This document shows, piece after piece, positions 1-9,010 of a stretch of 13,046 bases of DNA; the first letter of the stretch is position 1, and the number at the start of each line of letters is the position of its first letter. Origin of the DNA: Pilatotrama ljubarskyi (Eukaryota > Basidiomycota > Agaricomycetes > Polyporales > Polyporaceae); the NCBI GenBank assembly GCA_022385805.1, contig MU277829.1, positions 9,782 through 22,827 of the forward strand. The letters are read 5' to 3'. The position numbers were made by a program, and so were the translations under genes. The notes under the pieces were generated by a model, which did no database searches, was not told the origin of the DNA, and saw only the letters and a list, made by a program, of their open reading frames with translations.

Positions 1-119
1 CAGGAGTTGTTCGAGTGTTGATTGAGGCTGGAGGAGGGCACGACGGTATTGTGAGGCAGGTATTATTAGGAACTCAATATGATAACATGCTTGGAGTGTG
101 GTTTTGCATTCTCTGATGT
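1..119 (-). other. Possible exon of an unrecognised gene running off the left edge
   Basis: Read on the minus strand, a CAG acceptor at 120-122 is followed by an open frame to the window edge. It begins with the residues DIRECKTTLQACYHIEF and ends in a Gln/Leu-rich stretch. Nothing in it is recognised. It could be a later exon of the transposon-type gene immediately upstream on the same strand, or chance. Only about 39 codons are visible, so confidence is low. Between 120 and 265 another short open minus-strand frame (VDWYLDMTNQPNEANNQ) is seen but cannot be joined to its neighbours. Confidence 0.2.
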
Positions 120-265
120 CTGAGTCTGCGCATGCCGCCTTAGATAATTCCAAAGTGATCAGACTGGTGCTTCTGGTTGTTCGCCTCATTGGGCTGGTTG
201 GTCATGTCCAAGTACCAATCCACTTTGGTGCTTGACAGCGGCCTCGTGCGCGGAGTGGAGTCGCA

Positions 266-1576
266 TCACCGGAAGAGTCTGCGGCACTTCGTACACACCG
301 GCAGGACATGGAACTTGTCCGTCAAGTCGAGCCTCCGTAGGGTTGTTGTAAGAGTCGTTGGCATTGCATCGCCGACGTCAAGCAGGCTTAGGGCGACAAA
401 TATGGTGCGGATGGTGAAGAGGACGATGTTGGCGGCTCGGAAGGTAACATGGTGAGTAGTGTGGAGGTACGCGACAGTCATGAGAATGACTCTCACGTAC
501 CACTTCTCATGGGAAGTGGCATGGATGTCCTTGTCCGCTCGGCGCGCCGGAAGGGCGGGTAGAGCGGATAAGACGGCGTAGAGAGGATGCGCGGGAAGCA
601 GCTCAAGGACACCAGCTGCCGGGGAGTGCGGACGATGGTTTGGGAGAGGAACTGGCTGGGGGAGGGCGACTAGGCTTCCTGATGGCGGGTTCTCACCGTG
701 TCCTGCCTGAGACTGGTGATCTGTTGGCGTGGGCGGTGTCTGGGGCGGCTCGTGTCTCTCCAGAGATGCTGCGGCTGCGAGTGGTGCAACCTCTGCAGGG
801 TTTTCGCCTGCAGCCCCTACTGATAGTGCCGGCTCGGAAGGAGCACCAGGTTGGCCGTCATGCTCGAGTTGATATTGCACTTCATCGAGGTCGTCCGGGT
901 TGTCATAGAGGCCCAGCGGCGCACCGGCGGGCTCTGGCGATGCACGTGGGATGGCCTCAACATGGTTGTTGGAGGGGTGCGGGGGAGATTGTCGCCATGA
1001 TGGTGGCAAGGGAGGGGGGTTGTAGTACATATCCTCTATGTCGTGCGGGTTGTCTCCTATGCCTGTATTGTCCACCTAGCTCCTAGGTTAGCTAGACCCC
1101 AGGCATAATATGTATTAAGTTACCTCGACCAAGGTGCTTGTCTCTCCATGCCGGCTTGGTTCGGTGCGCTGCTCGTGCAGCTCTGGAGTGACAGACATGC
1201 GCATGCGCTGTGCCTCGGGCGGGCCGATCTCCGAGATGCTGGCTGTCCGATTACGCTTGGTATCAGAGACCGTCTCTTCGATGCACTCGCCATGTACTCG
1301 TCCAGGAGCTACAGAGGGAACGTCTCCGTGGTGTGGTGCTCGAGGGGGGGCGACGCGCGGGGTCGTATTCATGATGCCTCTTCCCGTGCCGAGCACTTTC
1401 GCACTTGCTACACGGAGACCTCGCACTCTTCGAAACGTAGTCGTCTGTCGTCTGTCGTCGCGGCGCTGATGGTTCCGAATCTCGTAGGCTGGGATCATGC
1501 ATCCGCTAGGTCCGCACTCACTTTCGCAAGTACACAACTCGAGCCGGATCTCCGCTGGGCCTGAACTGTCGGCCAT
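266..1576 (-). pseudogene. Front part of a transposon-type gene (possibly Tnp2/CACTA-like), frame lost
   Basis: Two exons, 1576-1124 and 1075-266, are joined by a 48-nt intron (GTAACT donor, CTAG acceptor, CTAAC branch site, phase 0) and give 420 residues. ATG 1576 is preferred over an upstream in-frame codon at 1645 because the residues from MADSSG onward lead straight into a Cys/His cluster (C15, C17, C21, C26, H36). A basic stretch and a long Pro/Ser/Ala-rich linker follow. The last 80 or so residues form a hydrophobic helix-rich block with PTTLTTTLRRLDLTDKFHVL, then C412-x2-C415 and an immediate stop. As I recall, large basidiomycete transposases of the Tnp2 (CACTA/EnSpm) kind share this order: N-terminal Cys cluster, linker, LTTxLxRL block, zinc knuckle, then catalytic core. 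The core is not seen; the frame stops right after the first knuckle half. I infer a truncated or frameshifted copy. It could instead continue through unrecognised exons beyond the left edge. Confidence 0.5.
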
Positions 1577-1873
1577 GGTGTACGAGTAGAGCACGGTCGT
1601 CTCAGAGAGCGCGCATACAGGAAGATGATGGGAGTCGAGGGTCAAGGAGCCAAGTCTCGCAAGGACTTGACGAAGTACCTTCCGTGTACTGGAGCCTCAG
1701 AGCAAGGGCCAGCGGTCCGACAGGCGACGAGGCGGTAGCACAACGGTTGTTCAGGAAGGTGACTAGCCTATCTATTCAGAAACCCCGAGTAGATCCCGAG
1801 CAGACAACCCATCGAGGTCTAGTCGGTGTGTACTCGGCGGCAGGAGAAGCTCGTGTTGGGACGCGTTGCGTAG

Positions 1874-1890
1874 AGGTGACCCGGTCACCT
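1874..1890. repeat. Palindrome AGGTGACC-C-GGTCACCT
   Basis: Two perfect 8-nt arms are separated by one base. The half-site GGTCAC recurs at 1901-1906 and GTCAC at 1912-1916, with CGCGTA repeated between them. Such clusters can be binding sites for a dimeric DNA-binding protein or subterminal sites of a DNA transposon. No function is demonstrated. Confidence 0.6.
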
Positions 1891-2043
1891 GGTCGCGTAA
1901 GGTCACGCGTAGTCACGATCCGTAAAAGGCAATCTATTTACACCGGCCAACTAACTCCGACAACAAGACATCAGGTCTCTTACTCCGGAACTGACTACAA
2001 ATTGCTTGAACGCAGTGATTGTGAACGACTCAGGAGAGCAGCA

Positions 2044-2050
2044 TATATAA
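2044..2050 (+). promoter_or_regulatory. TATA-like box of uncertain use
   Basis: TATATAA on the plus strand, followed 58 nt later by an ATG opening only a 22-codon frame (2108-2176). The reverse strand also reads TTATATATGC, so it could instead serve the minus-strand transposon-type gene, although its ATG lies about 470 nt away. Confidence 0.25.
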
Positions 2051-2172
2051 GAAACTACACCCGATAATAATCGTTGTACAACCTCTCTTCCGTTATCAAT
2101 CCTACCCATGGACACAGTCACATATTGGGTTTGCATTCCGCACACTAGCACATCGTACAACTGCTGGGCCTA

Positions 2173-3530
2173 CTAGATCTGTCCTGCAACTGTCTCCAGC
2201 ACGTCCCTCACGACCAGCATCTGTATCTCGCTCAGCTCACCGCGCTCGCGGAGCTCCCGCAGCCAAGCGTCCCGGGAGCACATGCGCGCAAAGACGCGCA
2301 TGTATGCTGGATCACTCACCCCAAAGGAGGTAAACAGTTCAGCGATGCGTGTCACGTCCGTCACCGGGAAAGAGCGCGCACGGAGCATGTCCACGAAACC
2401 TAAGTTCGGGGGTGCAGGCGTACGTAGGCGGGGCAAGCCATTTTGTTGAGGAGCACCATCCACAGGCCCTGGGGTACGAGGCAGCTCTGAGGGATCCTTT
2501 GGCTCGGATTTGACGATAGGGATCCTGATGGTTGAAGGGCGTAGATCCGGCAGGTTGGATCCGGTGGTCTGCAGCCCACTTCGAACGGGACGGTTCTGTT
2601 CTCCTTCGGGAATTATATAGAGCTCCTCGTCGTCGTCGTCGCTGCCGCCAAGCTGTCCGTGCCTGTATCAGAAGGGACGCGAACCCCTGCAGAGGAGCGG
2701 TCCGAGACTAACCTCTTCGAGATCATGCTTGCGCTCAGGCGCAGTCGAACGACCACAAGTGGTGCGAGGCCCTGGAGAGCTGTCAATGCTGCAGTTTGGT
2801 ATCTGGAGCCTCCCGGACTCACCTCCATTGCGCTGGGGCCCACCATGCGTTGCGGACTGGTAACCGTAGGTGGAATGTTTGTTGCCTCGGGTGAGGATAG
2901 GGGGCTGCTCGTCGTCCCAGGTTCGGCGTTTGTGGTATTTGTAAGACAGCTAGGACATCAACGTCAGCCCTTAGACTCAGTGTGCTCTGCAGTGAAGGGT
3001 TGTGAGGGACCACGAACATCTTCCCGACAACGCCGCTTGGGTTCTGGCGTGATGGGGGTTTTGCCTACAGAAGCGGCTCCGTGATTCTTCAGCGCTTTCC
3101 TCAAATACGCGTCGATGGGCCAACCGTCGGCGTAATTGTTTCGAAGGATCGATGACTGGAACAACACCTGAGGGGAGGTAGCACATTGGCCTTCGAGATG
3201 AAGCATGAAAAGAGAGTAATAACCAAATATACCTGTGTTTTGATCTTCTCCAGCTGACGCTTGTCTTGTTTGCCGTAAGGGACGTGCAGGTTAACGTAGC
3301 CAGAAGCAACGTCGCGGATGAGTGACTAAAGAGACAGCAGGGTTAGCGGCACACATCCGTTTCGGTGCCTATCGGCTGTGCCGACTCACGAGGAGCTGGA
3401 TGAACGTGCGCGTATCATCTTCGAGGCCCATCTGAACCTGCAGGGACTCGCGGCCCCCGGCGCGCCTTTGATGGAGAACGGAGGCGTAGCGCTTCGGTCT
3501 TGGCAGCGGCTCGGTGGACGATATTTCCAT
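2173..3530 (-). CDS. Paralogue A: unknown-function protein with C-terminal helical module
   Basis: I do not recognise this family. Six exons: 3530-3390, 3325-3233, 3167-3018, 2949-2823, 2771-2713 and 2652-2173, with introns of 64, 65, 68, 51 and 60 nt, giving 349 residues. The boundaries keep frame throughout and mirror paralogue B. Features in order: short N-terminus with a PLP motif and FIQLL; a block with YVNLHVPYGKQ (residues 48-78); a WPI-AYLR-A-K-H block (about 94-108); a basic KRRCRED stretch; a polar, Pro/Ser-rich linker; an acidic run with four Asp (about 194-200); then residues 276-349, predicted helical, containing SRDAWLRELRERG. No signal peptide or membrane segment is visible, so it is probably intracellular. 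The start at 3530 is the first in-frame ATG; it lies 8 nt below a putative 5'-UTR intron (3599-3539). Paralogue B lies upstream on the same strand. The loosest junction is the exon 4/5 boundary, where alternative acceptors exist. Confidence 0.8.
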
Positions 3531-3710
3531 CCCTGCGTCTGTAACGTTGGTGTATAGGCCAGTATACTATATGCATATGGAGCTTGGCAAGAGACGTACT
3601 GCAGCTGCTCCAGTGGTAAGACGTTGATGAAGTTGTCCTGCACCAGCAATTCCAACAACATGCAGCGAGGACAGCGTCGACGTCGACGAGATCCTCTTGT
3701 GTCGACAGCC

Positions 3711-3717
3711 TTATATA
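3711..3717 (-). promoter_or_regulatory. TATA box upstream of paralogue A
   Basis: On the minus strand this reads TATATAA, about 180 nt above the chosen ATG at 3530. Between them lie a putative 61-nt 5'-UTR intron (3599-3539, GTACGT donor, TTACAG acceptor) and an upstream ATG at 3661 that opens a different reading frame overlapping the main start. Confidence 0.5.
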
Positions 3718-3980
3718 CCCCCACGTAGCACCAAACAAGTACCCGCGCTGCCAACGGCAAATTGGCGTTCTTGATATTCACTCGAACTCGTCGACTCGGC
3801 AGAGCGAGTCACATCGTCTCCGTTGGCCGTTTGTCCACCTTGGATGGCGGATCGTGGCACGTCCCTGCGTCAGGTTGTCGTACTGATCAGTGGCCCACGG
3901 GCAGCTGCAGGAAAATAGTCTGACCTCGTTTTGATCGGGGATGGACATGATGTCGAAGAAGTTCTTCAAAAAGTGCGGAC

Positions 3981-4000
3981 GCCGCGACACGCGTCGCGGC
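3981..4000. repeat. Inverted repeat GCCGCGAC / GTCGCGGC
   Basis: Perfect 8-nt arms around a 4-nt loop (ACGC), followed shortly by a CACGTG E-box-like site at about 4019-4024. It could be a protein-binding palindrome or a small hairpin. Confidence 0.55.
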
Positions 4001-4122
4001 TCGCGAGAGGTGCACGTCGCACGTGACCGCGTCGCCAAGTGGTCTGGAAGCCCCGATTGTCAAACACGCTTGCTTGAAAGCACAACGAATGACGGCAGGG
4101 TCAAATCAATGAACGACTCGGC

Positions 4123-4160
4123 AGTAAGTCGTGGAAGTCCACAACACGGCGCGACTTACT
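4123..4160. repeat. Inverted repeat AGTAAGTCG / CGACTTACT
   Basis: Perfect 9-nt arms with a 20-nt loop that itself contains the shorter repeat GTGGA-AG-TCCAC. Its minus-strand copies include GTAAGT, so the site could also be a splice donor if a minus-strand gene exists here. Confidence 0.5.
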
Positions 4161-4181
4161 CAGGCAGAGCTCTAGACTCAG

Positions 4182-4208
4182 CCCTCGAGGCGCGCCATAG
4201 CTCGAGGG
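4182..4208. repeat. Inverted repeat CCCTCGAG / CTCGAGGG
   Basis: Perfect 8-nt arms, each containing the palindrome CTCGAG, around an 11-nt loop. It is the third inverted repeat within about 230 nt. Confidence 0.5.
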
Positions 4209-4882
4209 ATGTCACTCACGCAGGCCGCAGCACTGCCGCGTGTGCTGAAAGCACATTCATACTATACAGATGCGGTGGCCTCGCGCGCACCGCCAGGAAG
4301 ACTCGGTGACTGTCGATGCGGCTCCCGTAGGTCCGCATTCCAGAGGACGCCAGGGATTGGTACGCCCCTGGCCGCGACAGCGGTGAAGTGGGGAGTTATG
4401 GTCGTGATCGTGGCGGGGCGGGAACTTGTCGATTATCTCTCAGGCGGCCGGTAGAAGTCTGCAGAGGTGGTCTTCACCGTCGCTCCGAGCTCGCCCTGCA
4501 AGCCAGGTCAACTATGGCGACAGCAATTGTGACTTTACGGACTATCGATGTGAGCCTACCCCGCGAGCTACGAATCCTCAGTTTGTCTCGCAAATCGTGT
4601 GTCGCAGTAAACCCTCAGAAGTATTCATTGCTTTCAGACTCAATCGTGTACAACGTACCCTCAAGACTCGCGTGTTCTCCAACGCCACCCCATATCGTAC
4701 GAGTTGGTGTGAGGAACCTCGACATCCCTTGATGGGCCGGGGCGACTTGCGCGTCAGCACGCAGTCCGAGCTACCACGGGTCGGACCATCGCTCTTATCA
4801 AACATCTCTGCAGTCCGTCACGCAATGCATCGCGTATCCTTGCTCGCCGTGTCTTCACTTCCCGAAGCTTCTAACTCAGACA

Positions 4883-6411
4883 TCAGTTCTCCGCCACGAC
4901 ACGCTCAAGCATCTCATGCACCACCCGCACCTGGATCTCTGTCAACCTGCCCTTCTCGCGGAGCTCCGCAAGCCATGCGTCGCGCGACGCCATCCGCGCG
5001 AGCACGAGGAGGTGCGCAGTGTCTGAGATGCCAAGCGACGCAAGGACGCCGGTGATGTGCACGGCGTCGGGAATGGGGAGGGAGTATGACTGGAGGAGGG
5101 CGAGTATGCTGGGTGGATGGTCCGGCGACGAGACGGTGCTGGAAGAGGTGTTTATCGTATGGGAAGAAGCGGAAGGGAAATGAGACGGGATAGAAAAGGT
5201 GGAGGACAGCGTGCTCGTGGAGATCCTGAGAGACTGCGAAGGAGGCGGGGTGAGGAGTCCCTGGGAGGGCCGGCGCCGTGCCAGGTAATCTGCGGCATAC
5301 GACGGATTCTGCAGACAAGTGGAGTGAGCGGCGCGTTGAGAGCTGCGGCGAGGAATCCGATCGCGAGTCGTGTACTCACGTCGACGTCCCGATTCGCGAC
5401 TCGTGAGCGCGAGCACTCCGCCTCTGGCGCGTCCGGTAACTGTACGAATTGGCGACGATGGTACGACAGTCAGTACTGCTAGGGTATGTCGCATACTAAC
5501 TCACCTCCGGTTTCTTCAGTAAGACCGACACTTCATCTTCTTGGCCATGCTGTCCCTCGATGTCGGTAATATCGTACTCGGATCCCTTGGGTTCAGAGCC
5601 GCCGCACTCCGAGTTTTCGGTGGTCTCCGGGGCAGACTCCTCTGCGGTTAAGTATGATAGAACCGTGTTTCCCCTCCGGCGTGGGGTCACACTGACAAAC
5701 GCATGATTGTATGCGAATGCTCTTGCTCTGACGGAAGCAGTCGTTAGCGCTGCGCTGCGGGATGACCTAGACTGCAAACGGCGGGTTGAGCGGTAGTTGA
5801 CACGAGTGAGTATGAACGGAAGCCTTACGATGGGCGTCGCTTCAGGGAGGCGATGCGACTTCATGGCCAGACGGAGGTATGCGGTGATGGGCCATGCACC
5901 CTCATAGTTGTAAAAGAAGGGCGCGTGGTCTAAGACCTGCAGTGAGAGGTAGTCAAAGAGTTTGAATTGTGCATAGCAAGCGAGTCAGACACACCTCTTT
6001 CTTGATCTCTCTGAGAACGGTGCTACTCTGCTGGCCGAAGGGAATGTTTATATCAGTAAAACCTCTTGCAATATAGCGGATGAGCCGCTGTGCAATAGAC
6101 ATCATCTTCAGTCAATAACGAGGTTAGCGGGGGTATCGGAAGAAGGGGCGTACCATTAGATAGGTAAACTCGCGAGATTGGCATTCCAAGTACATGGCAC
6201 TCTGAATCGAAACGACGTCTCGGCCTTGGCGATGGTAGACACATTTTGGCAAGGGGTCAGGTGCAAATATTGGATTGTGATTGTCATCTGGAACTGGCGG
6301 TGGGTGCAACGCATGAGTGTGCTTCAGCGACTCAGAGTGAGGATGTATTAGAGTAGACTGACACGGAGGCTCGAGCTCGGAAAAACCGTCGGGCGTACGG
6401 GGTCGCTGCAT
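4883..6411 (-). CDS. Paralogue B: unknown-function protein with C-terminal helical module
   Basis: Six exons: 6411-6154, 6105-5995, 5936-5829, 5771-5505, 5439-5380 and 5308-4883, with introns of 48, 58, 57, 65 and 71 nt, all phase 0, giving 409 residues. The family is not recognised. Features in order: a Pro/His-rich N-terminus; PLPKCVYHRQGRDVVSIQ (about 53-70); RYIARGFTDINIPFGQQ (97-113); AWPITAYLRLAMKSH (about 137-151); a basic RRR stretch; an acidic Glu/Asp-rich segment (about 165-205); a small 20-residue exon; a Ser/Thr/Pro-rich low-complexity linker; and a helical module, residues 336-409, with ASRDAWLAELREKGRLTEIQ. By my count this module is 34/74 identical and ungapped against paralogue A. 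No signal or membrane segment is seen. ATG 6411 is the first ATG below a good TATA box. The 57-nt third intron has no stop and could be retained (19 extra residues). The two genes lie head to tail, which suggests tandem duplication. Confidence 0.83.
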
Positions 6412-6547
6412 AAGAGCAATGCAAAACAGAGGGGGAAGAATGGGACGCTCAAGGGGGCGGCGAACGACGAGCAGACGAGAAGACAGATTGCGCAGACAGG
6501 AGAGCTTTTCACGGACAGTGACTTGGCACGCGCAACCGGGGATACAC

Positions 6548-6554
6548 TTATATA
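6548..6554 (-). promoter_or_regulatory. TATA box of paralogue B
   Basis: Reads TATATAA on the minus strand, about 137 nt above ATG 6411. No other minus-strand ATG occurs between the expected transcription start (about 6520) and 6411, which supports both the promoter and the start codon. Confidence 0.6.
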
Positions 6555-7084
6555 TCGGACGTGGGAAGAAGAACGTCTACGGCTGCTCAGACAGCATAGA
6601 AGACATGCTGAGAACGCCGCGTTGAGGATGCATTCGACCCTGCAGATGCAAAACCTTCTTAATAATAAGTTTTCGCGTGGTGTATACGCGACGCGCCCAC
6701 ACAGAGTCAGGTGACCGCGTACTGCCCGTATGTGGAGGAGACGCCGGGGTGGCGCTGGGCGCTTGCTGTGGAATGACCGCATCTCGCAACGAGTCCTCGT
6801 TCACTTTAATTTGCCCCCGCATCCTTTCCATGAACGTGCATGGCTGCTGCGTCTCCGCCTGCAGCCATAACTAGTCTTCGACATGCTGAAACCTGGAGAG
6901 TACGATGAAGGGGCCGAGACGCTTGCTCACCTGCAGAGTCTGGCGTACACGGCGGGAATCCGAATGCTCTAGTCTTCAGCACGCGTACGCCCGCTCCACC
7001 ACGCTTGTTGCGTGGTGATCAGACTCGCCGTGGAGACATCACCTGAAAACCTCTGTGATATCATCACGTATAGAGTTCCCCCGA

Positions 7085-7092
7085 CATATAAG
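7085..7092 (+). promoter_or_regulatory. TATA-like box of the acid phosphatase gene
   Basis: CATATAAG lies about 90 nt above ATG 7178, followed by a pyrimidine-rich leader just before the start codon, as in many fungal promoters. Confidence 0.55.
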
Positions 7093-7177
7093 CTTGCAGC
7101 CGGATGCTTCTTGCACCCTTGACCTCCTGGCTTCCTCGCGAAAGCCGCCTTCAACGCCCGAGTCCTCCCTCCCCCCC

Positions 7178-9010
7178 ATGATGATGCATCGTTGCGCTTC
7201 CCTCTTCTACCTCGCCTCCTTGGCGGTGCTCGCGAGTGCTACACCTCGGCCCTGGTCGGTTGATAGCACAGCTGTTGAGCCGAGTGCGGTAGCAGGCGTC
7301 CGCATACTGCATCGTACGTGTTCTTGACTCTTTTGAAGAGTGCTGAGCCTGACGACGTTCCGCTGGGTGATCAGACAAGAGACAGATCATTGAAGGTCCT
7401 GGGGGGTACACATTCAACGTTCTCGAGCACCTAGCGGGCATCGCGCCCTACTTCGACTCTCCGGGCGTGCAACTCGACCCTAGCCCACCGGACGGATGCT
7501 CGGTGACGAAAGCCACCTACATCGTCCGCCACTCGAACATTTACGCCAATGACGTGCGTCGTCTCTTATGCGTGCAATCCCGCAGATGGGGTTACTCACC
7601 GACGTGTGGTCACAGTTCGACTATGAAACATACCTCTCCCCGTTCCTCGAGAAGCTCGCGAACTTCTCGGACAGGTCTGTCTTCACTCAGACGCCGGACC
7701 TCGCTTTTCTCGCCAATTACACCTCGCCGATCACGAATGAAACCGAGCAGCTGGAGAAGATGACCCCATCGGGTGGAGAGGCTGCTGCCGCGTTCGCGGG
7801 CGTGATCAAGCAAACCTACGCCGACTTGCTCAATAGCACCGTGTCACAGGCGGGTGCATTCAGAATCTGGGCGGCCTCAGGTATGTCCAGCTCTTCTTGC
7901 CGTCTACAGATTGAGCATATCGCTCACTCGTAACGCAGCGAGCAGAGACGTCGACACAGCAAAGTCGTTCATCCAGGGTCTGGGGAACAATGCGAGTCTC
8001 GTGGTCGTGAACGAAGGCGAGAACGACAGCGCGGATTCACTCACGCCGCACGTACGTCTTCCAATTCCCCTTGTCACAGAGACATCGTGTGCTCACACGG
8101 CCATACCTTGTAGATCTCATGCCCCGCATTTGACGCCTCCATGGGCTCGGTGCAGTCCGGCGCATGGCAGGAGAAGTATACAGCGCCGCTCATTGAGCGC
8201 TTCAACGCAGCCGCGCCAGGCTTCAACTTCACGTTGACGGACATCGTCGGAATGCAGCAGCTGTGCGGGTACGACACCGTCATCCGTAACCTCACCGACT
8301 TCTGCGATGTCTTCACCGCGGACGAGTGGTTGTCCTTCGAGTATGCGAATGACTTGATGTACTTCTATAGCATTGGGTACGTGTGCTTACCTGTATGCCT
8401 CCCTTCATGTGAGCAACTTTACTGACGGACTTTGTGCGCGCGTGGCAGCTACGGCAACCCGATCGCGCCACAGCTCGGCCTCCCCTGGGTCCGGAGCTCG
8501 CTCGATATCCTCTCCGCGAACGACACGAGCACTTTCAACCAGACGCTCTACGTCTCCTTCACGCACCGTGAGGAGCCGCCGCTCGTCCTCACCGCGCTCG
8601 GGCTCTTCAACAACTCGGCATACTACCCCTCGCTCGACGTCAACGCGACGATGCCCACGGACCGCATCAACCACCGCCGCGCGTGGCGCACGAGCGAGAT
8701 CCTGCCGTTCCTCGGACACGTCGGCGTCGAGCGGCTCCAATGCGGGAACGCGACGCTCGAGTCTACGGGTGGGGAAGGTGACGGCGCAGAGGACGTGGGC
8801 GAGGACGGGGCGTTCGTGAGGGTGCTGGTGAATGGTGCCCCAATCCCGATTCCGAGCTGCCAGGACGGTCCGGGCGAGTCATGCGCGCTCGGCAATTTCT
8901 CGGATTATATCGCGGGGAGGGTCGCGCTCTACGGTGATTTCATCGGCGCGTGTGGGATCAACGACACCGTCGCGAACCGCACAGATCTGCTTAGCATCTA
9001 CAACGCGTAA
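7178..9010 (+). CDS. Secreted histidine acid phosphatase, phytase/MINPP-like
   Basis: Six exons: 7178-7313, 7375-7553, 7616-7880, 7939-8051, 8114-8376 and 8449-9010, with introns of 61, 62, 58, 62 and 72 nt, giving 505 residues, within the usual range. The N-terminus is a signal peptide (hydrophobic to about A21, ASA-TP cleavage site). About 15 Asn-x-Ser/Thr sequons point to a glycosylated extracellular enzyme. It belongs to the branch-2 histidine phosphatases, which form a phosphohistidine while cleaving phosphate esters such as inositol phosphates. The nucleophile motif is R97-H98 in YIVRHSNIYAND, not the classical RHGxRxP. The C-terminal acid motif is H358-R359-E360 in SFTHREEPP, closer to the HAE of MINPP enzymes than to the HD of classical phytases. 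Substrate is therefore uncertain. Three M codons open the frame; the first is used. Codons in the last exon end almost always in G or C, unlike the DUF6589 gene downstream. The gene looks intact. Confidence 0.92.

Larger units (their letters stand above)
1577..2172. other. Intergenic gap between the transposon-type gene and paralogue A
   Basis: About 600 nt with no supported gene. It would hold the promoter of the minus-strand transposon-type gene (no clear TATA close to 1576) and the 3' flank of paralogue A, whose stop codon is at 2175-2173. It contains the palindrome at 1874-1890, nearby repeated GGTCAC/GTCAC motifs, and a plus-strand TATATAA at 2044-2050. The long plus-strand frame 1684-2067 has no recognisable content and begins in GC-rich repeat-like sequence. 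Confidence 0.5.
3718..4882. other. Long gap between the two paralogues
   Basis: About 1.16 kb with no gene I can support. It holds three inverted repeats (listed separately) and the 3' flank of paralogue B. On the minus strand 4050-3925 a coding-looking frame (CDVHLSRAATRVAASALFEE) with GC-rich third positions could be an exon of a small gene. A short ATG frame at about 4263-4222 (MNVLSAHAAVLRP), followed by a GTGAGT donor, could precede it. The long plus-strand frame 4426-5055 runs antisense over the conserved last exon of paralogue B and is taken as spurious. Confidence 0.4.
6412..7177. other. Divergent intergenic promoter region
   Basis: About 0.77 kb between the start codons of paralogue B (minus) and the phosphatase (plus). 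It contains the TATA boxes of both. Open frames on the minus strand at 6348-6831 are not supported: they overlap the promoter and 5' leader of paralogue B and carry no recognisable motif. Confidence 0.55.

Noticed and set aside
640..1469. Plus-strand open frames over 640-1086 and 1134-1469
   Set aside because: They are antisense to the Cys-cluster and proline-rich exons of the transposon-type gene and reflect its GC-rich codons.
1577..1645. N-terminal extension of the transposon-type gene to 1645
   Set aside because: The internal ATG at 1576 starts directly before the Cys-rich block; the extension adds no motif.
2627..2640. GTC trinucleotide repeat as a microsatellite of interest
   Set aside because: It simply encodes the short Asp run in the acidic segment of paralogue A.
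4426..5055. 209-codon plus-strand open frame
   Set aside because: Its second half is antisense to the conserved last exon of paralogue B, and it has no recognisable motif.
6348..6831. Minus-strand frames of 144 and 84 codons upstream of paralogue B
   Set aside because: They cover the TATA box and leader of paralogue B, and the peptide content is Ser/Arg/Leu-rich without motifs.
7554..7585. Splice of the phosphatase intron 2 to the CAG at 7585
   Set aside because: The intron would be only 32 nt; the acceptor at 7615 gives 62 nt and joins YAND to FDYETYLSPF, which fits the family.
8373..8895. Alternative frames on both strands over the last phosphatase exon
   Set aside because: They are shadows of GC3-rich coding sequence; the phosphatase frame alone carries family motifs.
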